Assembly: GCF_021155765.1 (NCBI RefSeq)
Contig: NC_060118.1
Span: 7,564,001 to 7,628,000, forward strand
Reading direction: 5' to 3'
Origin: Diprion similis
Lineage: Eukaryota; Arthropoda; Insecta; Hymenoptera; Diprionidae
Length of the DNA stretch: 64,000 nt
Shown: positions 35,813-49,066 of the stretch, piece after piece
Layout of the letters: each line of letters begins with the position of its first letter
Position numbering within the stretch: position 1 is the stretch's first letter
The notes under the pieces: model-generated
Seen by the model: the letters and a program-made list of their open reading frames with translations, nothing else
The model's database searches: none
Told to the model about the DNA's origin: nothing
Translations under genes and position numbers: made by a program

Positions 35813-37825
35813 TTTGACTAATTGTTTAGAAAAGTACGCAGCCCACTTTCGTCAAACTTCAACCGAAGGACCAGATAACTGAAGTCACTTGGGGTTAGGG
35901 GTTAGCAGACAGTCCGATGGCTGTTTAATGCCACAACCCGTGTTCCTAAAACACACTTGTAGTTCCGTAATTGAGGCGCCAGATGGTGCAACGAAACCAA
36001 GAGCGCCTCTTTCTGCGGTGCGAAAGCAAACGGAGTCATTCACTAAACTACGATCGAATACGAAAGTTTCTTACGTTGTAACGTTTGCTATGTAATAATA
36101 AAATCCATTTATTCATGTCGTAGTCGACATGCATCGATTTCAATAGACCATATCAGGACTTAGAATGTAATAGTGGATAAATTTTAGTGGTGAAAAAAGC
36201 GGGACGCATGGAGCTACTCAACTGCGGCTATGTTCACTTACCTCGCGGATTTCGGCGGACTCATTTACCGGTAAATTGAATATCAGTGTCGTAAAAGAGC
36301 TTTGTAGAATATGTTTATGTGAAGTGATAATTGTGTATTTGTGCTTACTTCAGGCGTTGACTGCCTCAGGCTTGTTAAGAATAAATCGTTAAATTTAAAA
36401 ACGCGTGAGAGGGTCGAGCGGCGGCCATCTTGCCTATCGCCAGTTTGAAATTTAGAACACAAGTGAGACGCTGACAAGTTCATGTATGTTTAAATTTTTG
36501 TAGAATTTGTATAATCCAGTGATTCTTCGGGTCCTTTTCTACCTAATAAATCGAATCAGCAGTTAAAACTTAGCTGATTACTGCCCAGACACACTATTCA
36601 GACCAAATGAGCGGTGTGAAGTGTGTTTATAAAGGTCTCCCGCAATTGTCCACGTTTTTGCTCCTCCGGATTATTGTGTTTTGTAAGTACAATTATTGGC
36701 ACAAATAAAAGTGTATTAGTAACGTTTTCTCCGACATATGAGTAACAAAAGTACAAATAGACGATCTGTAATTATTTAAAAATCGAAACAGACCACATAT
36801 GATTTCGGTATACATATACAATGAAATTGTGCGAGTGAATTTGTAGTGAAATTTTACAAAATGACAAGAATCGTCATATCGTCGTTCAAGATGCTGAGTC
36901 GATTCGATGCAATTGGGGATGCAGAAAAACAACGTGGCTTGACATTTTCTAGACGTTCAGCAAACGGTAAGTCTTTTATCGCACAAAATGACGCGAAACA
37001 ATATTATTACGCATTTTTATAAACAAAGATAAATTATTTCCTATTCGATCCAGAATGCAAATTTTCCACAATTAATGGCTTGAGAATCCTTAAGTTCACT
37101 ACGACTCTTGAAAAAAAATACAGAAAAAGTATTAAGCCCTTATCGATCCTCTTCGTTATCTAAAAACGCACTATAATTTGTTTGTTAAAGAATAAATAAC
37201 GATCAATTCTTTTCAGCAATTAAACATTTATAATGCATAACTCGATTATATATACAAAAATCTGGAAAACCGAACAATGAATTTATCATAAAATACACGC
37301 TATCTTCATTGTTATTAATATACCTATATGTGTATCAATACTTTGTAATAAAACGGTCACAATTTATCGAATAGCTTAAATATACTTTACAGTAAAAAAT
37401 AGCATTTAAATCCGTGCTAAAAGTTTTCGGATTTTTTAAAGTAACGAGTAAAAGTGATTCCGATTCGCTTGGGAGAGCCAAAACTCTCTCTCCTCTCGCG
37501 CAATGGCATTGGCTATCAGCGATGAAACTAGGATAATTTTCAGAGATTTGCATTGCTTAATAATAACGATTAACCGACTTAGATACTTACATATTAGTTA
37601 AATTGATATGAGATTAAAGGTTCCGGATTTCTTTTACACATTGTAGTATAAGGCTGGAACATTAAAATCTGCTGGCTATGATTCAAAATTTGATTTGGCC
37701 TCGCGCTTGCTTACAATTAGATTTCCTTAGCAAGCTTAATTGTTGTTTACGCAGGTATGTATTGCACGATGCCTAATACCATTCGACGGACTATTATTAC
37801 CTAAATTTATTCTTCTCGTAGTAAT
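35813..37825. other. Interval between UQCR11 and the GOLM1-like gene
   Basis: The left part is the UQCR11 promoter/5' UTR. A GCGGCCATCTTG word (YY1/Pho-like, reverse orientation) sits at about 36421-36432. Three short open segments with good donors lie here: 36264-36242 on the minus strand, and 36607-36682 and 36861-36966 on the plus strand. The rest to 37825 is A/T-rich without coding signals. Confidence 0.45.
36861..36966 (+). CDS. Possible first exon of an unidentified gene
   Basis: An ATG in good context (ttacaaaATGAC) opens 35 codons plus one base, ending at ACG|GTAAGT. The peptide contains SSFKMLSRFDAIGDAEKQRG, a plausible folded or coiled segment with no recognised domain. No following exon was found on this strand before the window of the minus-strand GOLM1-like gene, so a long intron or a chance frame are both possible. 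Confidence 0.25.
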
Positions 37826-40800
37826 TTAATTTCCTGGCTGATTCGCGTCCAATTTTGCTGTTTCTTGATTCTTAGGGTTGTCGTCATCTGCTGCCTCTCT
37901 CCCATCCATGTTTTCGTCAATTTGATCTTGTTAAAAAATATTATCTAATCAAAACTTTGGAACGATGGACGTTAATTGAAAAAATTGGATAATCTATAGG
38001 TTTTGAATAATTGTTTTTATTTACCCTCCATGCGATCGTTGCCGGCATCTATACCGTTCTGTGCATCTTGATTACCGCCATTCTGCGTTTCGTTGCTCAA
38101 AATTGGAGCTTCTGATGCTGGAAATTATTCAGTTATACAATTTTACTATTCTATCATTGAACACGAAAGATGCTGGTTTTTCTTATTCCAAATTCTAATG
38201 TATGTACATATTTTTCACGTGTACGTAAGCTTTTAATTCTTCTTTTTCTCTTTTGGTTTATTATCCTTGGTTTTATTCAATATTGTATTTTTTACAAATC
38301 TACAGTTCTAGTCTTATTAGAACGACTTTTTGGAACAGTTTTTTTTATCTTCAAACTAATCAACCAGCACTAGTATCTACAAAAAATCATGATACGTTCA
38401 GTGTTCGTGATCGATGCGTCAACCATTCAGTACCAAAGCAACATCAAGAATATTGAAAAAAATCAGAAAGCTTTGATCCATCAAATTTACTCATGCGCTA
38501 ACGATTCGTTCTTATTGAATCTCATCTTATGACGATGGAGAGATTGTAAAAAATCAAACATCCAATGATAATTTTGAAAAACATGACAAGGCAAAAATAG
38601 GAGTGAAAAGCGTTATTTGCTAAAAAAAAAAAAAAAAAAAAAAAAAGGAAAAAGCAGAAATCTAAGCGATATGTAAGCGATTTTCATCACAGTGACAAAA
38701 AGGGTGATTGCGGTTGAGGTTCTTTTTTTTGTTTTTTTTTCTGTTTTTCATGTTATTCAAACTAGCGTTGGGTAGCTGGTATTCTTCCTCCATCAGATTA
38801 TACCTTTGATCATCGTGACCGAAAGCTTAATGGGTTGCCGCTCGGCACCCGGCGGATCTCGAGGAAGAATCGGAATGCCGTGGTACAAAAGACCTTGCTG
38901 ACCCGGGTTCGATACCTTCACTGCGCCCTCGAGAACTGAACCCAAGTTTGGTTTACTGGGCGGTACAAACCTTGGCGGCGATACTAATAAGTAAGGCAAA
39001 TTCCGTGTAAAAACTTGATATTACGATGAGGCTAACGAGGGATGCGTTTATATTGTGATCTCTAAACCAATCAAATGTTTTATACAAAGTCGAAGTTCTG
39101 TTGCGTACCAAGAGCTAAGTTTGTTTAGAGAAGTTAGAAAGATCGTTGAACGATGAACGGAAATCAATTAGCGTTCAATGCGGGATCTACTAGAGATCGT
39201 TAACTTTTTTGTTAGCAAATTTTTCTTTACACTCTCGTTTAAATTTCATGCAGTAAACCAATAGCAAAACGACATGCGCTTTTTCACCCAATCTACAAAT
39301 CAAACGACACGTCACAACTCAATAGGCAAAAACATAACTTTGTAAAGAAATTAGCTAGTAAGCCAGACAAGTCGAAAGAATGAAAAATAAAAAGAAAAAT
39401 AACAAAACACTCGTCATAAATTAACGATCCTCAGGCGGTGAACTCACCTTGCGACACAGAACTGGAGGGTTTATTACTGCCTGGTGAATTTACGGCAAGT
39501 TTCAACTCACTCAGCTGTTCTCGGGCCTAAAACGAACGATATTTATTCATCTCCTATTATTGATTCTTATTTATTTAACGAAATAATCAACAGAATGCCT
39601 TTTTTGAAATGAATTTGTCGAATAATAAAAAGTCGAGATAAACTTCATAACAAATCGCTGCGTTGGAGCAGCGTTCGGTTCGCCGATTCTCCGTAATATT
39701 TTTTCACTTTCGCATCAACTTACTTCTTCCAATTCACTTTGCAGTTTCTTAATATCGTCTTTTTTTTCATCCACCTCTTTCGTCAACGCATCCTTTTCCA
39801 CTCTGAGAGATTCTAAAGTGGCTTTTTGTGTGATGTCCAATTGTTTTTGAGATTCAAGCTCCGTCTTGCATATCATCTCCCCGTCTTCCAGTTTCTTTTG
39901 CAAAGCTTTGTCTTGCTCGATTTGCACATGGAGCGACGCAATGTCTTGTTCTCGTGTCTTGAATTGATCCTCCAGAGAAGTTCGCCGCATTGTACACTGA
40001 TCTCTTTCCTCTACGCTAAAATCATCATAAACAAGTCATTAAACCCTATTTTCAAACAATTTCCATTTTTTTTTTTTTCTTTCATTAATCATTACTCGCT
40101 TAGATACATGGTTTCAAGTTTTGGGCGGAGGATTATTATTCGAACATATTTTAATGGTTCGTATTTGCGATTTAAAATATGTTATCGATCCTAACGACCA
40201 GCTGTAATGCAAAAGATTTAAGCTGGTCGTCAAGTTGATATGACGATCGAATTTTCGTAATAAATTGTAATTTAGCAATTTTAGAACTGTCTGAAATACA
40301 TTAACTAATTGAGAGTAAGATTATAATTTTCTTTCATAAGTTTCGTTAGAATAACGTTACTAATTTCGATCTAGTTTGAATTTGAATTTTTTTTTTTTTT
40401 TTTTTTTTTCAAATTTTATTGTACAAACGTAGAACTTAAAAATCGTGAGTATAGACAAATAAAATAAAAAAAAAAATTTCATTGTTTTTATTTGTCTATA
40501 CAAAACAAATTTAATTAATGAATGCAAAAAATTAACGACATCTTTTTAAAACGCGTGATTGAGCGAGTTTTTATGACGTCACTTATCACTAGCCAATAAA
40601 AAGAAACGGCGGAATACGGAAGACAAACTTGACAAAAAAAAAAAAAAAGAAATACGAACAAAACGTTCGAGTTCAAATATTTAGTATTAATTGAGGGAAT
40701 TTATATAATTCATGTAACAGATTAACATTAAGGTGTCTGTAAGAATAATTTCTCTTTTTACACTATCGCCGAATAGCTAATACGTGGCACGCACGGCACG

Positions 40801-41319
40801 TGGCACAGACAAGAATGATTAATGTGAAGTTATCAGCGTTATCGAAACCGATTCAACGTTCGAAGAAAAAACGGTTATTTCGAAATTTTGAAACTTTTTA
40901 AAACTGAGTAAACCTTAATAATAAAATAAAACATGTATTAATATTTTACAATTTTAGTTCCAATAAAAATCATTGTAAAATTGAAAAAAAAAAAAAAAAA
41001 AAAAAAAAAAAGCATCCATAGTAAACGTTAAAATTCACTGATACGCACGCGGGATATGCGGTGACCACGAATAATATGATCGCGATACCTTATCTAAAAC
41101 GACTTCAAACGGAACGCGGAAAAAAATAAAAAAAAATAAATAAATAACCGACCTGCTTTTCAATTGGTCAATAAGGTCGTCGATCTGTCGAAGAAGTTCC
41201 GCATTTTCCGTCGAAATCGTCCACCAGTTACAGACGAGTAAAAAACACGCGAGCACCAAACCGCCCACCAAAAGCGGAGGGCACCGACCGCCGCCAACCC
41301 TCATGCCGTCGAATCCCAT
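37826..41319 (-). CDS. GOLM1/CASC4-like Golgi type II membrane protein, six exons
   Basis: Coding exons, minus strand: 41319-41153, 40015-39724, 39526-39448, 38983-38804, 38117-38025 and 37926-37826. They join in frame to 303 residues. A short basic N-terminus precedes one transmembrane span (about 14-31, PPLLVGGLVLACFLLVC), giving the type II topology of Golgi membrane protein 1. Residues about 36-165 form a heptad-rich coiled coil (ENAELLRQIDDLIDQL...KDDIKKLQSELEE). A Pro-rich segment follows (HGIPILPRDPPGAERQP), then an acidic Asn/Gln/Asp-rich lumenal tail. The start is the first ATG in the open frame; the frame runs further only to a TTG. Family placement rests on architecture and the N-terminal span and is good but not certain; other golgin-like type II proteins are possible. 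Confidence 0.75.
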
Positions 41320-43790
41320 CGTTCGATTATTCCGTCGTCCCGACGGATTGATTAATCGGGAATATTTATCTGCGATCTGCTTGTGTACCGTCAAAGCGGC
41401 ATCGACGCTGAAACGATTAAGATCCCTCGTTCTAATCTGTATTATTACTGATTTACTCTTTCTTCCGAGCTTTTATTTTATCAGCTTGCCGTTACGTCTA
41501 ACCCCTCGTGCTTTATACGTCAAACTGTCGTGGCACGTACACTCGTCAAATAATCACCACGAATTACCCGGGCGAATGTAGACGACGCAAACTCAACGCG
41601 AATTCTAACCTAACCTTAATTTTTTTTCAACGCTATCGATAAGGCGGTGATGCGTTTCTGCTTTACCGGTTGATGATAAGTCTCTGTTTTATCGGCTGGT
41701 GGTAAGTCACACGGCTTATCTTGTTGTCGCACGGAGTATGGACAGTTGTAATCTTGTATCTAGTGAGGGCGAATGTTGAGCAATGCAAAGATGACGCGGT
41801 CGGTAAAGAGAGACTGTTTTCAAGTGAGAAATTTCTATGCGGTAAGATTAATTAGATTATATTATTTTCAATTAATAGATATAATCGAATAAGACGAGAA
41901 AAATTCGTTGCATTTGCTTCTAATTTGTGTATTATACGAAAAAAATCTTGTCTCGGTTACCGACGATCGTTTTATCTCAGGTGTTGAATTTTGATATTTA
42001 GCATATTTATCGTATTACCGATACATTCTTTTTTTTTTTTGTCGATGATAGAGAGGTTCGTAGTTTTTTTCACACGTGGCAGTCGGTTGAACAGGTATTT
42101 GAATTATAAATTTCCAGACAAGAAGCTCTGATTATCAGTGATAAATCACAAGCCAAAATATTATAAACTATTCAACATCATTTCCATTTCAGAATCTATA
42201 TCATTTCGGGAAATTAAATTTTTTTTCTTATACTACGTGAGTTTCGATTGAACATTTCACACGTTGGCAGCCTGATTTCAAACTAACAATAATTTGTGAT
42301 ATCAAAGCATTACCCGAGAAATTGTTGAAAAATTATTGTTAACGTAACAAACGAGATTGATTAAAAACTTGGATCTTTCATTAATCCATAAGCCATTGTA
42401 AAAATTTTCGCAACTGTAAATAAACTAGAGAATGTCTCAAATTAAGAAATTCATAGAAACACTGATATATAGGTGATTCTATCAAAAACCTTCGTATCTT
42501 TCTTTTTCATACACACAATAAGTCATCAAAAACTTTCAAAGAAAGCTTATAATTAATATCTCGATTGAAATGAATCGATATACGAATTAAAATAACGCTC
42601 TATTTTTCACAGGTCAGGTGAAACAAAAAAAAATTTTTTTTTCTTTCTTTTTTTTTTTTTACATCGAAATGAACCAATAATTACGGGTATAGGCTCGTAA
42701 CGTGATACATACGAGGTAATCGATACAGGCTGTCGACACGGACACACACGCGTATAATATTACGTTATACTAACTCTTAGCTGCATGAGAGCATGTGGCT
42801 AATTATAATTCCTTTTTGGATCAGACTATCATTAGTCCCGATCGTTAAGTAATAATTGATTATTCGAAACAACCGTATACATTTGTACCCGATGTTGTAA
42901 TTTTTATAAAACGATAAACGGTAGGTATAGGTACAAATATATTCATCCTCTACGATGATGCATGATATAATTATCCTCCATTTAGTGTCTCCTTAATCGA
43001 ACAAGCGTGAATAAGGTTATCGAAATGGTTGAAAACGTCACGAATGAATAAAGTACGAAACGAAAAAATAAACCTTAAAATACGTGACACACACATAGTT
43101 ACGTTGAAATTATTGAATTTTTTTTTTTTTTTTTTTTTTTTTTTTGACGTCGCATTAATTAAACAATCAGCGAATTCATTTATCATTAAATTTTATTGCA
43201 ATTATTAAAACACTTTGAAAAATTTACAATAAAATATACAAATCATTTTATCGAAAGTGAAGTCTGACAAGCGAGGTACAGTTTAAATAAACATTAAAAT
43301 CCGATGGATTTTATGTTCGGAGATTTTTCAAAATTTAAAAAACTCTTAAACAATTTTCACTGTTACTTTATTTTCATACTTTTCACACATTTCGCACCTG
43401 CGCTAATAATGGCGCTAAAAAATATCGATAACTTCATTTTACTTACGTCTTCAACGTATTTCAAGTCATTGTGCAATATTTTTTCTACTTCTAATATCTC
43501 GACGACGAGAGAAAGAAAAGAAATACTAAAAAAAAAAAAAACTTCAAACTTTATACTATTTAACGATCGATATTTCGACGAGTTGAAAATTATTAAAAAG
43601 AAAGAAAAAAAAAAAAAAAAACGCATGCATGCTAAGTTTTGATAAAGTTCTAAATTTCTTGACTATTTAATTTTTTTTTTTTTTTTTTTCAAATTTAGAT
43701 CCAAGCCTTGATTCTTAACTTCTCTTCATCACGAGAATTTCTTACAGTCTTTTGATATGAAAATGTATATATTGCTTGGATCTATATACA
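41320..43790. other. Gene-free interval after the GOLM1-like promoter
   Basis: The left few hundred bases are the GOLM1-like promoter, with stronger CpG. The rest is A/T-rich, with long T runs at about 42640-42660 and 43120-43145 and no supportable coding segment on either strand. Confidence 0.5.
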
Positions 43791-44420
43791 TTAGGGTGGC
43801 GCAAAAAAACCGACTATTTTTTTTTTTTTTTTTTCGAGTCTCGTGTGACAAAATGTTAGTTTTTGATGTTTTAAGAGCCCACTCCAAAGGACAGCTCGAA
43901 AAGAAAATTTTAAGAGGTCGCTCGAAATTTTTTAAAATGTCAAAAATTGTCAAAAAATTAAATTAAAAAAATTATATTTTCAGTATTTTGTTTGATTTTT
44001 AATTCATGTCGTGGTGTATTGTTATCGATTCTTTCTTAGTAAATTGAAGAAAAAAAATTTATGAAATTTTAATATGAATATTAAAAGGTCGCTCGAAAAG
44101 ATCTAAAGAAATGCACGAAAAAAATTGTAAAAAAATTATGAGCGACCTTTAGAAATTCAAATTTCGAACTGAAACTTTCGGAAACTTTTTTTTTTTTTTT
44201 GTCTATAAAATTATACCGTAACGAGAAGAAAAAATTTAAGAAAAAAAAACAAACGATTTTTGACGATTTCTGACGTTTTAAAAAATGTTGAGCGACCTCT
44301 TAAAAAATTTTTATTGAACTGTCCTTTGGAGTGGGCTCTTAAAACATCAAAAACTAACATTTTATCACACGAGACTTGAAAAAAAAAAAAAAAATAGTCG
44401 GTTTTTTTTCGCCACCCTAA
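43791..44420. mobile_element. TTAGGGTGGCG foldback element, copy 1 (630 bp)
   Basis: Termini ttagggtggcgcaaaaaaac and its imperfect complement (ttttttttcgccaccctaa) bound an element whose two halves are near-complementary over most of its length. Mirror blocks include gagcccactccaaaggaca at about 43876 against tgtcctttggagtgggctc at about 44321. The ends are flanked by TA, as for Tc1/mariner insertions, and the insertion lies in an ATACATATAT tract. There is no transposase frame; it is a non-autonomous element. A second copy of the same length lies at 50109-50738 in inverted orientation. Confidence 0.75.
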
Positions 44421-45649
44421 TATACATATATATATATATATATATATTGGATAGATACGTATAACACATGAGTATGTACAATGTACATATATACAGATAG
44501 CGAGTATTGCTTTTAACGAATGACTCGTTGAGTTAAAAAGCGTTTAGAATTCAGGCTTGATTATCCTTTGAAGATCTCCTTCCCTTCCTCCTCCTCCGCC
44601 GCTCTTTCTATTCTTCTTTCTCTCTCGTACGCTCTGCAGGTAGAACGCGGCTTACACTAAACCGTCTTTCAAGTTTCGACTTGGAAACTGCTGTTCTTGC
44701 TGTTGGTGGTGTACATGCACCTAATTCCTCAATCCTCTGCACACCGGCTTGAGAAAAGAAACCGTGAATAATAACGTCTTAAGTTTTCTTTTAATTATAT
44801 ACGCGACGACGCGTTGCGCCAGTCTAACGTCTAACACCTTTTGGATATGCCTCATGTTATCGCTGCCGTGCTTGGGAAAAAAAAGAGAGAAATAAAAAAG
44901 AAAAGAAAAAAAGAAAGTACGACGGATGGAAAAGGAAGAAAAATCGAGTGAAGATAGAAGGAGTTCGGATATAGAAGTAGAATAAACAAAATAAATAAAC
45001 AAATAAAAATTAGTTTCAACTAAAAGCTAAAAACACTTTAAGACAAAAACCTTCGTTTAAAAAATCTGGAATCAGATTTATCGGCTTTTAATTGGCATAA
45101 CCTGCGGAAGGAAAAATGTCGTAAAAACGGTTTAGTAAATTGTTAAAGAAAGATGTAATTGATTGTTCAATCGATAATTGGATAATAATTATTTATATGT
45201 ATTTGTATGGGAAATTCCATGAGAACCTAACAGACACACCTGACCCTCGCCATTTATATTGAACTGGTTAATTATTTATAAATGTTGAGAATGTTTTTGA
45301 CGGGAAACTTTTTTAAAATTATTAAATAATTTTCAGACCATTCGAACAATCTCTTATTGTTAGCTGACTAAAAAAAATTGAAAGTGATTAAAAGAAATTG
45401 AAAAAAAATCGCCCCATCGTCAGTACTAGATTATAATTTAACAAATCGTTAAAAGTTAGATGAATTCCTTGGTTTTCACTCTGCGATGGTTGTTTTTGTG
45501 TTTAGTTGATTGTTTTCTGAAAAGTCATTGAAACAGATTTTTTTTTTTAAAGTATTTAATTCATTAATTAACACTATCTCTTCGTCACAATCAATATCGG
45601 TGCAATTTTGTGAATTTTAATATGCAACGACCGCTAATACATTGATTGG

Positions 45650-45682
<33 letters not shown>

Positions 45683-46360
45683 TTTCAGTGAATTGATAAA
45701 AATTCATTAGATTTTCAAAAATTTCTGAAATAGATTTAAAAGAAATCATCGATACGTATCTGAGCTTTTCATGTACATATAATTTGAATACTTTTTATTT
45801 ATCGTCTTTAAAAAGAGATTTTCTTAGTTTAGAAATATTCGATTTTTATACAACTTTATACAGTTTTGTAATAAAATAAGAACGAAATAAGTATTATTTA
45901 AGCTCCGCACCGACAATCTTCTAGGAGGTATGATAATATCGACGCTACTAGTCGGCGAGTGTACAAAAGCTGCACGTATTTCTATTTTCTATTTTCTATT
46001 TTTTCATAACCCTTCTCTCAGCAGCAGCAAAGAGGATCAAGAGTTACAAAATTGGATGCAGATGGTCGGGGAATGTACCCTTCTTGTACCCTTTTTGACG
46101 GGTCAAACTGTGATATTTGATTTCCAACTAGGCACCAATGTACACCTACACCTACGTACGCAGAGGCGTGACTTGGTGAGAACTCGAAGAGTCCCCATTA
46201 TGCCCCGTCTCAAGGGGGTATTATATTATTATATGTATTATGGGCCCTACAGAATAGGTCAATCAAATTCTACTGTGTGTGGTTGATGCTTACGTTGGGG
46301 AATTTTTCGTACAAGTACATGTACATCATTTTATTATATCGTATTGTATACACAATTTAT
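44421..46360. other. Gene-free repeat-poor interval
   Basis: I see (TA)n next to the element end, a purine/pyrimidine-rich stretch near 44570-44640, and a long A run at about 45650-45678. The 118-codon frame at 45930-46286 has no family resemblance and uses repetitive composition; I do not call it a gene. Confidence 0.4.
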
Positions 46361-46944
46361 ATGGGGTATTCCACGCCAACTCGATCATCTCAAAATCATT
46401 TCATGTTTTTTTTTTTTGTTTTTTTGTACAACATCCTATTCGGTAAAACGTGCTACCTGAATTTTTTTCTCAAAATTTTATAAATATTTCAAATCGATTG
46501 CGAATGCCCATTTTTTAAAATCTGAAAAAATTTTCAAAAAATCCAGTAAATGACGCAAAACATCTCTCGTTAAGGAAAACGTGGGCGGAATTTTTTTTCT
46601 ATTTTTTTTTTCCACAACCTAAGTCGAAATTTCGAAATTTTTTAACCCAAAATTAACACAGGATCAAATCGTCAGCGTCAAAAAAGGATCAATTTACTTG
46701 TAAATGTTCGGTTTCACCGTTAAAAATTAAAAAATTCTGAATTAGGTGATAAAACGAAACAAAAAAAAAAAAAAATCCGGCTTCGAGTATTTATAAAAAA
46801 TAAACGGTTTGGTAGTGAAAAAAAAAAAATTGAAAAAAATTCAGGTTACGTTTTTTACCGAGTAAAATGTTGGAAAAAAATATATGAAATGATTTTGAGA
46901 TGGTCGGAGCATAACACTGGTCGAATTGGCGTGGAATACCCCAT
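46361..46944. mobile_element. ATGGGGTATTCCACG-family element, complete copy (584 bp)
   Basis: Left end atggggtattccacgccaac at 46361 and right end tggcgtggaataccccat at 46927-46944 are inverted repeats. Subterminal blocks (aaaatcatttcatg / catgaaatgattttgaga-like) are also mirrored, so the element can fold on itself. It inserted in TTTATAT-like DNA. Relatives lie at 60-384, 54963-55726, about 58280-58497 and 59899-60576. Confidence 0.75.
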
Positions 46945-47972
46945 ATTTATATATAGATATATTATGTTTTTACATCTACATAACGCACCGCATGATCGAC
47001 GCTTTACATCACACGATTCGAATGTGACCTAATACCCCAAAGAATATCTGACACAGATTTTGACAAAAGCTTTCAAAAAAAAAAAAAAAAAAAAAAAACA
47101 AACACATTTAACCCTTTGTTCAGTCACACATTTTTCCATCCAATATCTTGTCCTGAATTTTGTAACTCGGAAGGTTTTTGGGCTCACTGATCAGGAATCT
47201 GTAGTCAAAATTTAATAATTTCTAAATCCAAAATAATGGATGTGAATTCTAAAAAAAAAAAAAAAAAAAAACTATAAAAATTCGATGATCCTGGTACAAT
47301 TTTTTAATTTCTAAATCGATACTTGTTATTTACATATTTTAATTGTCATACGAAGTAACGATCAAAATATGAACGTAATGAGCAACGAAAAAAAGTTATT
47401 TATTCGCTTGAGTAAGGTTGAATTTTTGGGAAACGAATGAATAAACGGATTTTTACTTTTACATGGAATTCACGGTGAATATGCCGTGGGGTCATTTTGA
47501 CCCCAGTGTGTAGCGCTTTAGGATTGAAAAACGTTATGAATACTATTTTCTCAGACTTTCGAGAATCGTTTTAATTTTCATTAGCCTTCTTTTTTGGATC
47601 CGCATTTTATCCAAACTATCGAATAATAACGTTTTGGATTCGTTTTATGAGAAATTGTACAAATATAGCCTCAATACATCACATCACACACCGTTTGCGA
47701 GTATTTAATAATGAGTATTACTCATGGCAATTTTGGATAATTATTCAAGTGGCATTACAGATGACGTGGTGGTACTATAACACGTTATGTACACCGAATG
47801 GTATAATAGCTGCTGATTCTCCTTGTCTTACAATTAGAATCGAAAGAAATTGTTGACTAATGTCATATATGTTGCACGTATAACATTCTTGGATTTCGTT
47901 TCAATTATTTACACGATTTCACGGGCCGATTAGCTACTTGAACGTTTTTATTATCGTATGCATCTGTTACTT

Positions 47973-49066
47973 TTAAGGGGTCTACCCAGCTGACGATAAA
48001 AAAAATGGTTTTTACGGCATGGGCATTGAAAAGTTCACTTTTTTTGGCAGTTTTCGTTCCGTAAAGCGACGCTTTATACGGCAGCGAACAAAGTTGCGGA
48101 ATAAAGTCTTTATTCCGCAGTTTTGACGCGCAGTTCGAAGTGCGCATCCCAAACTGCCGAATAAAGTAGCTTCGTTGAACAGATCGCGACATAACCTCAC
48201 TCTTCGTTTTGCTTTTCAATGCCCATACCGTAAAAAATATTGTATGTGCCATGCCCGTACACCGTTTTTTGGCTCGGATAATTTCAGTACTCGCTTCCGG
48301 CTCGCCTTCAGCTCGTCCTGAAATCTTTATCCTTGCCAAAAAACAGGCGGTTTACGGGCATGCCACATAAATAGCTATTTTTTCAAGAATTTTTTTAATA
48401 ACTTTTAACTGTAAATATTGTTACAGGTTTTGTTAGACTTAATAAATACACTCTTGATTTACCTAAAAAAAAATTTTTTCATTGATTTCAATCATTTTTT
48501 CATACACGAAAATCGTAGTTGAAAATCAGTCTAAAAAAAAGGTGGGTCCATGGTGTTGATGATTTCTCGGAGATGGTTAACCTTAAACCAAAAAATCGAA
48601 CGGATTTAGATTCAGTATGTTAATGGCTTTGGGACGAATCATAAGTTTTTCGAAATTTCGATTTTAATTTTTTTTTTTTTCAAAAAACAGCAAAAACGCG
48701 ATCTATTTCAACTTTTTTTTTTTTGAAAAATGACCGCGATTTTGTTAATCTTGCAAATATCAAAAATCGTATGATTTAATCCAAGGCCATTAATACGCTG
48801 AATCTGAAACCGTTCAATTTTTTTGTTTCAGGTTAACCGTTTCCAAAGAAATCATCAACACCATAGACCCACTTTTTTTCAGACTGATTTTCAACAACGA
48901 TTTTCGTGTATAAAAAGTGATTAAAATCATCAAAAAAAATTTCGGTGCACTTAATTCGAGAGTGTATTTTTACTAAGCCGATATCAATATTAACAGTTAA
49001 AATTTATTCAAAAATTCTTGGAGAAACACTTTTTTCTTTTCCTCGTCAGTTGGGTAGACCCCTTAA
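47973..49066. mobile_element. Foldback element with 24-bp termini, interrupted by a second repeat
   Basis: Left end ttaaggggtctacccagctg (47973 on) and right end ending in gggtagaccccttaa (49066) are inverted repeats of 24 bp with one mismatch. Inside, the arms stay complementary for several hundred bases: tggtgttgatgatttctcgg near 48552 pairs with a mirror block near 48857, and aatcagtctaaaaaaaa with ttttcagactgatt. The left arm is broken at 48009-48382 by the two-hairpin repeat. No transposase is encoded. The undisturbed element would be about 720 bp. Confidence 0.75.
48009..48382. mobile_element. Two-hairpin interspersed repeat, copy 2, nested in the foldback element
   Basis: Same order and spacing as 13369-13744: hairpin one at 48009-48236 (228 bp, arms 48009-48033 and 48212-48236 with one mismatch) and hairpin two with arms at 48245-48273 and 48335-48367. 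The mirrored right arm of the host element lacks it, showing that it arrived after the host. The minus-strand frame through it is the same one seen in copy 1. Confidence 0.72.

Noticed and set aside
35952-36264. Minus-strand join of 36264-36242 to a segment near 36020, giving about 30 basic residues
   Set aside because: The acceptor is plausible, but the product is too short and unlike any known protein to call a gene.
45930-46286. 118-codon plus-strand frame
   Set aside because: No recognisable domain, no splice or start support, composition similar to surrounding intergenic DNA.
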